DNA from: Methylobacterium nodulans ORS 2060
GTDB lineage: Bacteria; Pseudomonadota; Alphaproteobacteria; Rhizobiales; Beijerinckiaceae
Assembly (NCBI RefSeq): GCF_000022085.1
Contig: NC_011894.1
Coordinates: 2,693,501 to 2,757,500, forward strand
DNA: 64,000 nt
Reading direction: 5' to 3'
Below, in pieces: positions 39,672 through 47,960 of this stretch (positions are counted from its first letter, which is position 1; each line of letters opens with the position of its first letter). The notes beneath the pieces were generated by a model. It was not told the DNA's origin and made no database searches. It worked only from the letters and a program-made list of their open reading frames with translations. The position numbers were made by a program, and so were the translations under genes.

Positions 39672-40289
39672 TCAAGGCTTGGTCGTGCCGGTTGTGCTTG
39701 GCGCAGTGCGGCCGACCTGCTTCGGCTTGATCTCCCACGTCGTGTTGTGGGGGATGTCCATCGCCGTATAGCCGCCGGGTCCGGCTAGTGCCGGCATCAC
39801 ATTGCAGGCAAACGGCTCGCGGCCCGTTATGCCGTCGTACTTGCCCGTGCCGCCCGTGATGATGTGGGTGCCACAGCTGAAATCAGCCTGCGTCTTGTCG
39901 ACATCCCGGGTATCGAAGGTGGAAAAAATCTTATCTCCATCCTTGTCTGCGAGGACGCAGGCGCCATCGATGTACTTCTTGTCGCCCGACGAGACATTCA
40001 GCGCCATGCAATGCGCCGACATCTTGTCGAGCATGGCCTCACCCTTCAGATTCTGCGTGGTTCCCACGGCTTCCAGCGGGGTCACAGAGCCGAGACCCGG
40101 GATGTCGATGCTCGTCAGAGGCCGAAACACGAAATGCGTGACATAGGGCGCGGTGCCGGACGTCCCGATCGACTCACCGAAGGCGATCCCGGGGACTACG
40201 GTGACGATGAGCCCGGAGAGAACTGCCACACGAACAAGCGGAAGCCTCGCGGCAGCAGCCGCGGTGATGCCTGAAGACATAGGCTGCAT
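39672..40289 (-). CDS. Secreted beta-barrel-like hypothetical protein
   Basis: 205 residues with a signal peptide at about 1-38 (VLSGLIVTVVPGIAFGES). The mature domain is beta-rich and contains GTGKYDGITGREPFAC, a turn seen in allene-oxide-cyclase/dirigent-like barrels, and two Cys pairs. Function unknown; periplasmic or secreted location is inferred from the leader. Confidence 0.7.
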   Translation of the reverse strand: MQPMSSGITAAAAARLPLVRVAVLSGLIVTVVPGIAFGESIGTSGTAPYVTHFVFRPLTSIDIPGLGSVTPLEAVGTTQNLKGEAMLDKMSAHCMALNVSSGDKKYIDGACVLADKDGDKIFSTFDTRDVDKTQADFSCGTHIITGGTGKYDGITGREPFACNVMPALAGPGGYTAMDIPHNTTWEIKPKQVGRTAPSTTGTTKP

Positions 40290-40813
40290 TGCTTCCTCCT
40301 CGCATCAGCGGCGGAACTCAACTGAAGCGGGGCGCGTCCAAGCTTTGCAATGTCCGCCGCGTACACCGCAGCCGACAGACGACTCCGCGAGCCGTTCGAG
40401 GCAGACGTAGCGCGTCGTGTGGCGAGTACGATGCTACCTGTGCCGGTGAGAGACTGTATCCGCGTGAGCGGAAGGGAAATATCAAAAATTACACGCAACT
40501 GTTAAACGAAGCAGTCTTTCGCTCTGAGCTTGACCTCCGAAGGGGTGAGTCACCAAAACGGCCCGTCCGTGACGGTCCGCTTGCGGCGGCATCGCTGCAG
40601 TGAGCGTTTTTCAGCCGAACCTCGGCTCCTTGGGAATCTGAGCCGTTCGCGCAGCCCGCGCTCGACAGCACCGGCCGAGGTCCATTGGTCCGTTCCTCAG
40701 CTCGCTCCTGTCTCCGCCGCTCGGTTGGCAGCGCGTTCCCGGAAGGCAACTGGCTCGGATCGAGCCGCCGATGGCCGCGTCCCAGGCCGAGAGCCGAGCA
40801 GCCGCGCCGCCGG
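40290..40813. other. Intergenic stretch without a supported gene
   Basis: Frames on both strands are open but Arg/Ser/Pro-rich and without ribosome-binding sites. The AT-rich part around 40480-40510 may hold the promoter of the neighbouring secreted-protein gene. Nothing else is seen. Confidence 0.4.
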
Positions 40814-41034
40814 ATGACCCGGCAGCCGGTGCTGCAGCCGCCCGACGGTCCCGGGCTCCATCCGGTGGAGTGGACCCGGCTGTATCTGCGCGACCGCTTC
40901 CTCTCCCCCTGGGCGCTCGACAGTGACGAGCAGATCGTGGCTGCGTGCTGCGACGCGACGCTCGGACCGCACTCACCCGCGAGCGCCTGCTCTCCCTCGC
41001 CAGCCAGCCCTGGATAGAGACAATCACTTCATAG
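40814..41034 (+). pseudogene. Small hypothetical gene with a 5-bp duplication frameshift
   Basis: From ATG 40814 the frame reads MTRQPVLQPPDGPGLHPVEW and continues with LYLRDRFLSPWALDSDEQIV. At 40951-40960 the pentamer CGACG is tandemly duplicated; collapsing it restores a 71-codon frame ending RERLLSLASQPWIETITS before TAG 41034. In the actual sequence the reading frame runs into low-complexity residues. The case is weaker than the 10-bp duplication at 30.47 kb because the family is unknown. Confidence 0.4.
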
Positions 41035-41044
41035 ACGGGCGGTA

Positions 41045-41470
41045 TCACACCCGCAGCTTTTCGAGTGTGCGCGGGTCCTCCTGGCCGCCATAATAGGCGT
41101 CCAGCGCAGCGCGAAACTCCCGCTCGGTGGTATCCGCCCGTGCAAACAGCGTCATGCTCGAGCGGAACTTCGTATCGTCGGGTGACCCGAACACCTCATG
41201 CGCCGTCCGGCCCGTCAGCGCATTCACCGCGGCCGTGCAGGTGCGCAGCCGCTCGCCAAGCACCGGGTGGCGGAGATAGGCCTGGGCTTCCGGCAGGCCG
41301 CTGATCGCATAGCGCTGCGCCATGGCGCTGAACCCGAGCCCTGCGATCTGAGGGAAAATGAACCACATCCAGTGGGTCTGCTTGCGCCCGGCCGTCAGCT
41401 CGCGCAGAGCCTGATCATAGGTGCCGCGCTGAGCCTCGACGAACCGCGCGAGATCGTACGGATCCTCCAT
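41045..41470 (-). CDS. DUF1810 family protein
   Basis: 141 residues from ATG 41470 (MEDPYDLARFVEAQ). DUF1810 landmarks: AQRGTYDQALRELTAGRKQTHWMWFIFPQ in part, RYAISGLPEAQAYLRHPVLG, and DDTKFRSSMTLFA. YbfI/calpastatin-like proteins of unknown function. The upstream codons to 41521 are not included because an RBS-like GAGGAGG precedes 41470. Confidence 0.88.
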   Translation of the reverse strand: MEDPYDLARFVEAQRGTYDQALRELTAGRKQTHWMWFIFPQIAGLGFSAMAQRYAISGLPEAQAYLRHPVLGERLRTCTAAVNALTGRTAHEVFGSPDDTKFRSSMTLFARADTTEREFRAALDAYYGGQEDPRTLEKLRV

Positions 41471-42109
41471 GCGGCCTCCTCTCGGCTGATCCTCAACATT
41501 CAACCCGATGGAATGGTGCAAGATCCCGCATCCCTGCAGCGAGATCCCGAAACTGTCGAAGGCGATAACTTCGTCCGGATCCGAGAACCCCGGGTGCGTC
41601 CAGCGAGAACGCCGCCCATGACCGTGATCTGGCCGTTGCCCGATGTCGCGCCGCCCGACCTCACCTCTCTGGCGCGACGTGCTCGACGCGCTGCGCGCCG
41701 ATCACCGATTAGCTCTGGCGCAGCCTGCCGGCGGCGGAGCGCGCGCGCTTCCTGCGGCACCTGCGGCCGTTCCGGGACGTTCACCGGCACCGGGCCGCCC
41801 CGCCCTCGACGACCGCGGTCGCCGGCGAGATCGCGGCCGGGCGCCTGGAAGTGGGGGCCGGGCGGATCCTGGCCAACACCGACGCGGCCGGGCAGACCGC
41901 CGTGACGATCCGCCCGCAGCCCTGAACCGAGCGGCAGAAACCTTCCTCGTCCCACAATCGATCGGGAATTTGCTGCTTCCGATCCAAAGAAGAATAGAAA
42001 TCAATTTCATTGACCGGACAGTGATCCATGGTTGAGATGCGGCATATCCGGACAGCGGATTGTCGCGCCGTCGTGGCGCAAGACCTCCGCTCCGATCGGG
42101 AGTGTCCTC
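41471..42109 (+). other. Gap holding a gene remnant and the ssuA-like promoter region
   Basis: Apart from the FAD/NAD(P)-binding protein remnant at 41644-41925 no gene is supported. The AT-rich part at 41980-42030 includes TTTCATTGACC, which resembles the end of the sulfur-island motif (TTCTCGTTGAC), and may be the promoter of the following binding-protein genes. Confidence 0.4.
41644..41925 (+). pseudogene. Remnant of an FAD/NAD(P)-binding protein
   Basis: Two frames join to give LWRDVLDALRADH..., then, after a one-base shift near 41711, LWRSLPAAERARFLRHLRPF and DVHRHRAAP, ending GQTAVTIRPQP at TGA 41925. This is the middle part of the YdhS-like FAD/NAD(P)-binding family. The N-terminal dinucleotide-binding motif and the C-terminus are absent. 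Confidence 0.6.
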
Positions 42110-43090
42110 ATGCCTGCGATTGCCGCCCGCCGGAAGCTTCGGCGACGAGGTCTGTACGAGACCTGGATCCTGCTCTCCGCCTTCGCCTTCGTGTTCTTCA
42201 CCGTGCTCACGGCCCGGGCCGAGGAGGCGGTGATCCGCGTCGGCTACCAGAAATACGGCACGCTGGTGCTGCTCAAGGGCAAGGGCCTGCTGGAGCAGAA
42301 GCTGAAGCCGCTCGGCTACCGGGTGGTCTGGGCCGAGTTCCCCTCCGGGCCGCCGCTCCTGGAGGCGCTGAATGCGGGAGCGATCGATTTCGGCTCGGCC
42401 GGCGAGGCGCCGCCGATCTTCGCGCAGGCGGCGGGCGACGCCCTCGTCTACGTGGCGAATGAGCCCCCTGCGCCCCAGGGCGAGGCGATTTTGGTGCCGA
42501 AGGACAGCCCCGTCCGGACGGTGGCGGACCTGCGCGGCCGGACCATTGCGCTCAACAAGGGCTCGAACGTGCATTTCCTGGTGGTGCGCGCGCTGGAGCA
42601 GGCGGGCGTGCCCTACGATCAGGTGAAGCTCGCCTTCCTGGCGCCGGCGGATGCGGGCGCGGCCTTCGCGCGCGGCAGCGTCGACGCCTGGGCGATCTGG
42701 GACCCGTTCCTGGCTTCCGGCGAACAGGCCCATGCGGCCCGCACGCTGACGACCGGCGAGGGGCTGGTGCCGAACCGGCAGTTCTATCTGTCGCGGCGCG
42801 CCTTCGTGGCGGGGCACGCCAAGGCGCTCGACGCCACACTCGCGGCCATCGCCGCGATCGACGCCTGGGCCAAGGACAACACCGGTGCGGTGGCGCAGGA
42901 ACTCGCGCCGCTCGTCGGCATCCCGGCGCCGGTACTCACGGTGGCGCTGCGGCGTCAGAGCTACGGCGTCGCACCGCTCGATGCCGCCGCGGTCGCCGAC
43001 CAGCAGCGGGTCGCCGACACCTTCCATCGGCTCGGCCTGCTGCCGAAGCCCCTCACCATCGCCGACGCGGTGCGCCGGCCAGGCACCTGA
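42110..43090 (+). CDS. ssuA: SsuA-like sulfonate-binding protein of an ABC transporter
   Basis: 326 residues from ATG 42110 (GGGAG upstream). A signal/anchor helix lies at about 17-37, then the SsuA/NitT fold: VIRVGYQKYGTLVLLKGKGLLE, FPSGPPLLEALNAGAIDFGSAGEAPPIFA (landmark GSAGEAPPIF), and GSVDAWAIWDPF. It captures aliphatic sulfonates in the periplasm. No ABC ATPase or permease is adjacent, so it may depend on the SsuB/C-type pair at 56.8-58.5 kb. Confidence 0.85.
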   Translation: MPAIAARRKLRRRGLYETWILLSAFAFVFFTVLTARAEEAVIRVGYQKYGTLVLLKGKGLLEQKLKPLGYRVVWAEFPSGPPLLEALNAGAIDFGSAGEAPPIFAQAAGDALVYVANEPPAPQGEAILVPKDSPVRTVADLRGRTIALNKGSNVHFLVVRALEQAGVPYDQVKLAFLAPADAGAAFARGSVDAWAIWDPFLASGEQAHAARTLTTGEGLVPNRQFYLSRRAFVAGHAKALDATLAAIAAIDAWAKDNTGAVAQELAPLVGIPAPVLTVALRRQSYGVAPLDAAAVADQQRVADTFHRLGLLPKPLTIADAVRRPGT

Positions 43091-43102
43091 AGGATCCTCT
43101 CC

Positions 43103-44068
43103 ATGACGTTCCCGACCCGTCGCGCCGTCCTCGGCGGTCTGGCCGGCAGCCTTGCGGGCAGCCTCGCGGCCCCTGCCCTCGTGCGGGCCGCCCCACAGAC
43201 GATCCGCTTCGCCTACCAACGCTCCTCGACGCTGCTCACGATCCTCAAGACCAACGGCACGCTGGAGCAGCGGCTCTCCCCCAAGGGCTTCGGGGTGAGC
43301 TGGCACCTGTTCAACAGCGTGATCGAGCCGATGAACGCGGGCAGCACCGACTTCCACGCGGACGTGGCCGATGCGGTGCCGATCTTCACGCAGGCGGCGG
43401 GAGCCCCGCTGACCTTCTATGCCAAGGAGGATCCCTCGCCTTCGGCCGAGGCGATCATCGTGCATGCGGATTCGCCGATCCGCACGGTGGCGGATCTCAG
43501 GGCCAAGACGGTCGGGTTCCAGCGCGGATCGGGTTGTCACTTCATCCTGACCGCGGCGCTCAAGCGGGCGGGCCTCACGCCGGCGGATATCAGGCCGGCG
43601 CATCTCAACGCCTCGGACGGGGCGGCGGCCTTCGAGCGGCGCAGCCTCGATGCCTGGGTGATCTGGGATCCGTTCCTCGCCATCGCGCAGGCGAAGAGCC
43701 CGGTGCGGGTGATCGCCGATGCCACCGGCTTCTCCAGCTACAACCGGTACTACACTGTCAACACCGCCTTCGCGGAGGCGCATCCGGAGGTGGTGGGAGT
43801 GGTGTTCGACGCGCTCACCGAGGCCGGCCGCTGGGTGAAGGGCAACCCGAAAGCAGCTGCGGAATTCCTTTCACCCATCTGGGGCGACGTGCCGGTGGGC
43901 ATCGTCGAGACGGTGAACGCGCGCCGGAGCTACGCGGTGAAGCCGGTCCTTCGCGAGGCCTTGGGTGAGCAGCAGGTGATCGCCGACACCTTCCACGAGG
44001 CCGGCCTGATCCCCCGGCGCATCGACGCCACGGCGGTGCCGCTGTGGCATCCCGAGACGCGCGGCTGA
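43103..44068 (+). CDS. Second SsuA-like substrate-binding protein
   Basis: 321 residues with a twin-arginine-like leader (TRRAVLGGLAGSLAGSLAA) and the same fold as its neighbour, for example IRFAYQRSSTLLTILK, DFHADVADAVPIFTQ and SLDAWVIWDPFLA. Thirteen bases separate it from the first copy. Two tandem binding proteins with different leaders suggest different sulfonate substrates. Confidence 0.83.
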   Translation: MTFPTRRAVLGGLAGSLAGSLAAPALVRAAPQTIRFAYQRSSTLLTILKTNGTLEQRLSPKGFGVSWHLFNSVIEPMNAGSTDFHADVADAVPIFTQAAGAPLTFYAKEDPSPSAEAIIVHADSPIRTVADLRAKTVGFQRGSGCHFILTAALKRAGLTPADIRPAHLNASDGAAAFERRSLDAWVIWDPFLAIAQAKSPVRVIADATGFSSYNRYYTVNTAFAEAHPEVVGVVFDALTEAGRWVKGNPKAAAEFLSPIWGDVPVGIVETVNARRSYAVKPVLREALGEQQVIADTFHEAGLIPRRIDATAVPLWHPETRG

Positions 44069-44070
44069 AT

Positions 44071-44123
44071 TCGGGTGTCCAGAGGGCGAGCCCTCTGGCG
44101 GGGTGCAGGGACGGAGTCCCTGC
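44071..44123. repeat. Intergenic palindromic repeat, copy 2
   Basis: Two hairpins in a row: CCAGAGGGC-GA-GCCCTCTGG (44079-44098) and GCAGGGAC-GGA-GTCCCTGC (44105-44123), after CGGGTGT and with CGGGGT between them. The layout matches 34891-34935. It lies between two genes that are probably co-transcribed and may shape relative expression. Confidence 0.6.
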
Positions 44124-44136
44124 GACAGAGGACTTG

Positions 44137-45177
44137 ATGGGAATGACACTTCCGCGCTTCGGCGTCTGGGCGCCGGTCCACGGCAGCCGGGCGGCGCATC
44201 ACGATCCGGACGAGCCCGACGACGCCTCCTGGGCGCGCAACCGCGCGCTGGTGCTTGAGGCCGAGGCGCTCGGCTACGATTCGGTGCTGGTGGCGCAGCA
44301 CACGGTGAATCCCTACGACGACACCCGCGACCAGCTTGAAACCTGGACCGCCACGGCGGCGCTGGCCGCGCTGACGCGGCGGATCGAGCTCATCGCGGCG
44401 ATCAAGCCGGGGCTCTTCCACCCGGCGGTGCTCGCCAAGATGGCGCTGCAGATCGAGCACATCAGCGAGGGGCGCTTCGCGCTGAATCTCGTCAACGCCT
44501 GGAACGCCACGGAATTCGAGGCGGCGGGCCTCCCCTTCCCGGACCACGACGATCGCTACGCCTACGGACGGGAGTGGATCGCGCTCGTCTCGCGGCTGAT
44601 GCAGGGCGAGCGGGTGAGCCACGAGGGCCGCCACTTCCGGGTGAGCGACCTGCAGTTGCGGCCCGCCGACCCGTATAGGACGCGCCCGCGGATCTATCTC
44701 GGGGGCGAGTCCGAGCCGGCGCGGGCCCTCGTCGCGGATCACGGCGACGTGTGGTTCATCAACGGCCAGCCGCTCGACGCGGTCCGCCGCCTGATCGCGG
44801 ATGCGTCCGCGCGACCGCGCCACCTGCCGCCGCTGCGCTTCGGCCTCTCGGCCTTCGTGATCGCGCGCGAGACGGATGCGGAGGCGGAGGCCGAGCATGC
44901 GCGACTGCTGGCGCTCGCGGCGGAGGACGCAGGCATGCGGGAGGCGAGCCGCACGCGGGTCGACCCGCAGGTCGTGATGATCCGCACCATGGCGAGGGCA
45001 CGGGCGGTGGGCACCAACGGCGGCACGGCGGCAGGGCTGGTCGGCAGCTACGCCACGGTGGCGGAGCGCATCGCCGCCTTCGGGGCTGCGGGCATCGAGT
45101 TGTTCATGCTGCAGTTCCAGCCCTTCGAGGCGGAGATGCGCCGCTTCGCCGAGCAGGTGCGGTCCCTCCTCGGCTGA
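44137..45177 (+). CDS. LLM-class flavin-dependent monooxygenase, SsuD-like
   Basis: 346 residues from ATG 44137 (MGMTLPRFGVWAPVHG). Luciferase-like fold with LGYDSVLVAQHTVNPY, RFALNLVNAWNATEFE, DRYAYGREWI and GLVGSYATVAERI. With reduced FMN and oxygen it would desulfonate alkanesulfonates or oxidise a related organosulfur compound, releasing sulfite. It follows two SsuA-like genes, which supports the sulfur role. Confidence 0.85.
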   Translation: MGMTLPRFGVWAPVHGSRAAHHDPDEPDDASWARNRALVLEAEALGYDSVLVAQHTVNPYDDTRDQLETWTATAALAALTRRIELIAAIKPGLFHPAVLAKMALQIEHISEGRFALNLVNAWNATEFEAAGLPFPDHDDRYAYGREWIALVSRLMQGERVSHEGRHFRVSDLQLRPADPYRTRPRIYLGGESEPARALVADHGDVWFINGQPLDAVRRLIADASARPRHLPPLRFGLSAFVIARETDAEAEAEHARLLALAAEDAGMREASRTRVDPQVVMIRTMARARAVGTNGGTAAGLVGSYATVAERIAAFGAAGIELFMLQFQPFEAEMRRFAEQVRSLLG

Positions 45178-45180
45178 GGG

Positions 45181-45273
45181 TCAGCGGGTCGGCGGCTCCC
45201 AGATCCCGAGAGCCGCCGTGTCGACGGGCCGGGGCAGCAGTCCTTCGGCCGCAAGGGCGGCGAGCGCGCCCTA
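45181..45273 (-). pseudogene. C-terminal fragment of an SsuA-like protein
   Basis: Read on the minus strand, the last 30 codons before TGA 45181 give GALAALAAEGLLPRPVDTAA followed by LGIWEPPTR, which is how SsuA-like binding proteins end (compare the neighbouring ...EAGLIPRRIDATAVPLW). No start or upstream part exists. It is a remnant in opposite orientation. The rest of 45274-45528 holds no supported gene. Confidence 0.5.
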
Positions 45274-45528
45274 GCATGGCCCAATGCAGCTTCAGTGTCG
45301 AGCGGCGGACGACGAGCGTCGCTGCCGAGAGACTCCCCCTATCGCCGCATCGCAGAGAGCATCATCCGCCCTCGCACCGCAAAAACAGCAATACATTCTG
45401 TTGATCTCGCCGATCCGCGCATGGGATGAAGTAGCTGTCCCTGCTGCGCAGGCTGGTTATTCTTGAATGATCATCCACATTGCGCACCGGACCACATGAT
45501 TGTCCTATCACAGCCGATGGAGCGCCCG

Positions 45529-46323
45529 ATGCGGCGAATGATGCTTGGTGTCCTTCTGGTCCTCTTGGGCCTCAGCGCGGTGGCGCAGGCCGACGAGAAG
45601 CCTCTGCGGATCGGCGTGACCGCTGGTCCGGTAGCGCAGGTGGTGCAGTTCGCCGCCGGCCTCGCCAAGGAGCGGGGCCAGCGCGTGGAGGTGGTCGAGT
45701 TCACCGACTGGGTCACGCCGAACGAGGCAGTGAACACGGGCGATCTCGACGCTAACCTCTTCCAGCACGGGGCCTTCCTCGCACTTCAGAACGCCAAGCG
45801 CGGCACCAAGCTGGTGCAGGTCGATCCGGTCGGGCTGATCGCCCCGATCGGGCTGTTCTCGAAAAAGCTCCGATCGCTGGAGGCGGTTCCGGTCGGCGGC
45901 TCGGTGGCGATCCCGAACGAGCCGCTCAATGGGGCGCGCGGCCTGCGCCTGCTGGAGAAGGCGGGGCTCATCACGCTCGCGCCCGGCAAGGGGCTCGCGG
46001 TGACGAAGTTCGACGTGGTCGCCAATCCGAAGAAGCTCGACATCATCGAGCTCGACGCGGCGCAGCTCTACCGCTCGCTCGACGACGTGACACTCGCGAT
46101 GGTGAACCTCACCTACCTGATCCCGGCGGGCGGCGACCCGAACTCGGCGCTCCTGCTCGACCGCTCGGCGGACGACCAGTTCGTGCTGCGCTTCACCGCC
46201 CGCGAGGACCGCAAGAACGACCCGCGCCTGCGCCGCTTCGTCGAGACCTTCAAGGCGCCCGAGGTGAAGAGCTACATCGAGCGCAACCTTCCCGCCTTCG
46301 TTCCGGCTTGGCCGGGGGCGTAG
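45529..46323 (+). CDS. MetQ/NlpA-family substrate-binding protein
   Basis: 264 residues from ATG 45529 (GGAGCG upstream); ATG 45517 is possible. Signal peptide MLGVLLVLLGLSAVAQA, no lipobox Cys. NlpA motifs: RIGVTAGPVAQVVQFA, VEFTDWVTPNEAVNTGDLDANLFQH in part, IPNEPLNGARGLRLL and ELDAAQLYRSLDDV. It binds methionine or a related sulfur compound; no MetN/MetI partner genes are in the window. Confidence 0.85.
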   Translation: MRRMMLGVLLVLLGLSAVAQADEKPLRIGVTAGPVAQVVQFAAGLAKERGQRVEVVEFTDWVTPNEAVNTGDLDANLFQHGAFLALQNAKRGTKLVQVDPVGLIAPIGLFSKKLRSLEAVPVGGSVAIPNEPLNGARGLRLLEKAGLITLAPGKGLAVTKFDVVANPKKLDIIELDAAQLYRSLDDVTLAMVNLTYLIPAGGDPNSALLLDRSADDQFVLRFTAREDRKNDPRLRRFVETFKAPEVKSYIERNLPAFVPAWPGA

Positions 46324-46344
46324 CGGGCGCCCCGGACGGGGCGC

Positions 46345-46368
46345 GCGGGCGCCCGTTCGGGCGCCCGC
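46345..46368. terminator. GC-rich hairpin between convergent genes
   Basis: GCGGGCGCCC and GGGCGCCCGC form a 10-bp stem around GTTC between the stop codons of two converging genes. No U-run follows, so it would be a bidirectional hairpin terminator of the GC-rich type. Confidence 0.5.
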
Positions 46369-46379
46369 CCCGCGTCGGG

Positions 46380-47603
46380 CTATCCCTGCCCGACGCGGTA
46401 CTGCTTGGGCGGCACCGTTCCGTTCACGGCGAAATCCCCCACGATGCGGTCGCGGTAGATGCGCGGGTTGTGCGACGCGATGGTGCGGGCGTTGCGCCAG
46501 TAGCGGTCGAGACCGAGCGAGCGCGCCGTGGCCGAGGCGCCGAGCGCGTCGAACAGCAGGGTCGTGGCGTCGAGGACGAGGCTCGTCACCACCGTCACCG
46601 ACTGGTTGACCTCAATGTCGGCAACCGCGCCGGCGGCCTCCGCGGTCTCGGAATCGCCCGCCTGGTCGATCTCATAGACCCGCTGCACCGCTTCGGCGTT
46701 CTTGAGCGCGACGACCCCCGCCGCGTAGGCGGCGCCGCGCACCCGGCCGACGACCTGGAGCACCTGCGGGTCCTCCGCGATGCGGGCTGCGTTGCCGTGG
46801 CTGTAGACGCGGCGGCGCTCGCCGACGAGGCGCGCCACGTCCTCGGCCGCCGCCCGCGCGATGCCGGCGAGCGTCGCGAGGTGGACGAGCTGGAAGAACG
46901 CCATCGCGTAGCGGAAGCGGCCCGGGTCCGGGTTCACGAGGTCGGCCGTCAGCGCGACGTCGGTGAAGCGCACGGTGCCGCTGGCGGTGAGCGCCTGACC
47001 GAAGCCGTCCCAGTCATCGATCACCGCGACGCCCGGGGCGCGACGGGGCACCGCAGCGCCGACCGGCGCACCACTCTCGTCCTCCGCCGCGAGATGGATC
47101 CAGTCCGCGAAGAGCGAGCCCGTCGTGTAATACTTGGTGCCGTTCAGCCGCCAGCCGGCACCGTCGCGGCGCAGCACCGTCTCGAAGGAGCCGACCTTGG
47201 CGGATCCGGATTCCGAGACGCCGCTCCCCACCGTCTCCCCGCGGGCGATCCGCTCGATCCAGGCCTCGCGCCACGCGGGAAAGCGCGAGTTCAGAGCGTC
47301 CTCGGTGAAGCCGAAATGGGCGCGAAGCGCGTTGGTGACGTTCGAGTCCGCCGCCGAGAGTTCGATCAGGAGGTTGAACAGCTCCGGCAGCGTCGCATCG
47401 TGGCCGTTGCGCGCACGCGGGAGGCGCAAAGTGGTGAAGCCGGCCTCACGCAGCCACGCGATCTCCTCGTGCGGCAGCCGGCGGTCGCGGTCGCGCTCGG
47501 CGGCAGTCTCGCAGATGCGCCGGAAGACCGGCCGGAAGCGCTCGGCCAGATCCTCGTAGCGGGCGCTCGGCCCAGCCCCCCACCCTGCCTGGATCTGCGA
47601 CAT
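46380..47603 (-). CDS. Acyl-CoA-dehydrogenase-fold monooxygenase, SfnB/DszC-like
   Basis: 407 residues. The fold is that of acyl-CoA dehydrogenases (PHEEIAWLREAGFTTLRLPR, GSGVSESGSAK, GWRLNGTKYYTTGS, LFDALGASATARSLGLDRYWRNART in part). Members such as SfnB and DszC use reduced flavin to oxidise organosulfur compounds or support sulfur acquisition. The GGGAG ribosome-binding site is good. It is surrounded by sulfur genes, which favours this subfamily over fatty acid oxidation. Confidence 0.82.
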   Translation of the reverse strand: MSQIQAGWGAGPSARYEDLAERFRPVFRRICETAAERDRDRRLPHEEIAWLREAGFTTLRLPRARNGHDATLPELFNLLIELSAADSNVTNALRAHFGFTEDALNSRFPAWREAWIERIARGETVGSGVSESGSAKVGSFETVLRRDGAGWRLNGTKYYTTGSLFADWIHLAAEDESGAPVGAAVPRRAPGVAVIDDWDGFGQALTASGTVRFTDVALTADLVNPDPGRFRYAMAFFQLVHLATLAGIARAAAEDVARLVGERRRVYSHGNAARIAEDPQVLQVVGRVRGAAYAAGVVALKNAEAVQRVYEIDQAGDSETAEAAGAVADIEVNQSVTVVTSLVLDATTLLFDALGASATARSLGLDRYWRNARTIASHNPRIYRDRIVGDFAVNGTVPPKQYRVGQG

Positions 47604-47960
47604 CGGTCCTGCTCCCTGTCACGCGCGGGCGCAGCCGCGCTAGCCATTAGTGCACTTATCTGATAGACAAATTGGAGAACGAAACAAGCGCATCTCGCAA
47701 GGGGCCGGTCCGTTTTTCAAATCGAACGAAGCGGCGGCACGCTCACCAGTCGGGGCGTTGAGAGCCGCGTCCGCTCACTGAGTTGAGCAGGGTCTAGGAA
47801 GAAAGTTTCGTCTATCGGCAGTAAAACGCAGCCTGCGGCTCTGAGCTTGCGTTCTTTAAAAAGAACATTCTCGTTGACATCGGCGCCGTGCCGCGAGAGC
47901 GTTCCGAGGCTGTCCCGCGGCCCGTCAGCGCCGCCGACCGACCCTCCAGGGAGACCCGTC
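47604..47960. other. Divergent promoter region
   Basis: No gene. It contains likely promoter elements for the acyl-CoA-dehydrogenase-like gene (minus strand, CGTTCTCC and TATCAGATAAG around 47655-47685) and, for the rightward unit, the palindromic motif at 47851-47880. Confidence 0.5.
47851..47880 (+). promoter_or_regulatory. Sulfur-island regulatory motif, site 1
   Basis: A dyad GTTCTTT-AA-AAAGAAC (47851-47866) is directly followed by ATTCTCGTTGACAT, in which TTGACA is a perfect -35 box. It is 80 bases before the O-acetylhomoserine sulfhydrylase start. The same arrangement recurs at 52865-52893 and, without the full dyad, at 55632-55645. Confidence 0.6.
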
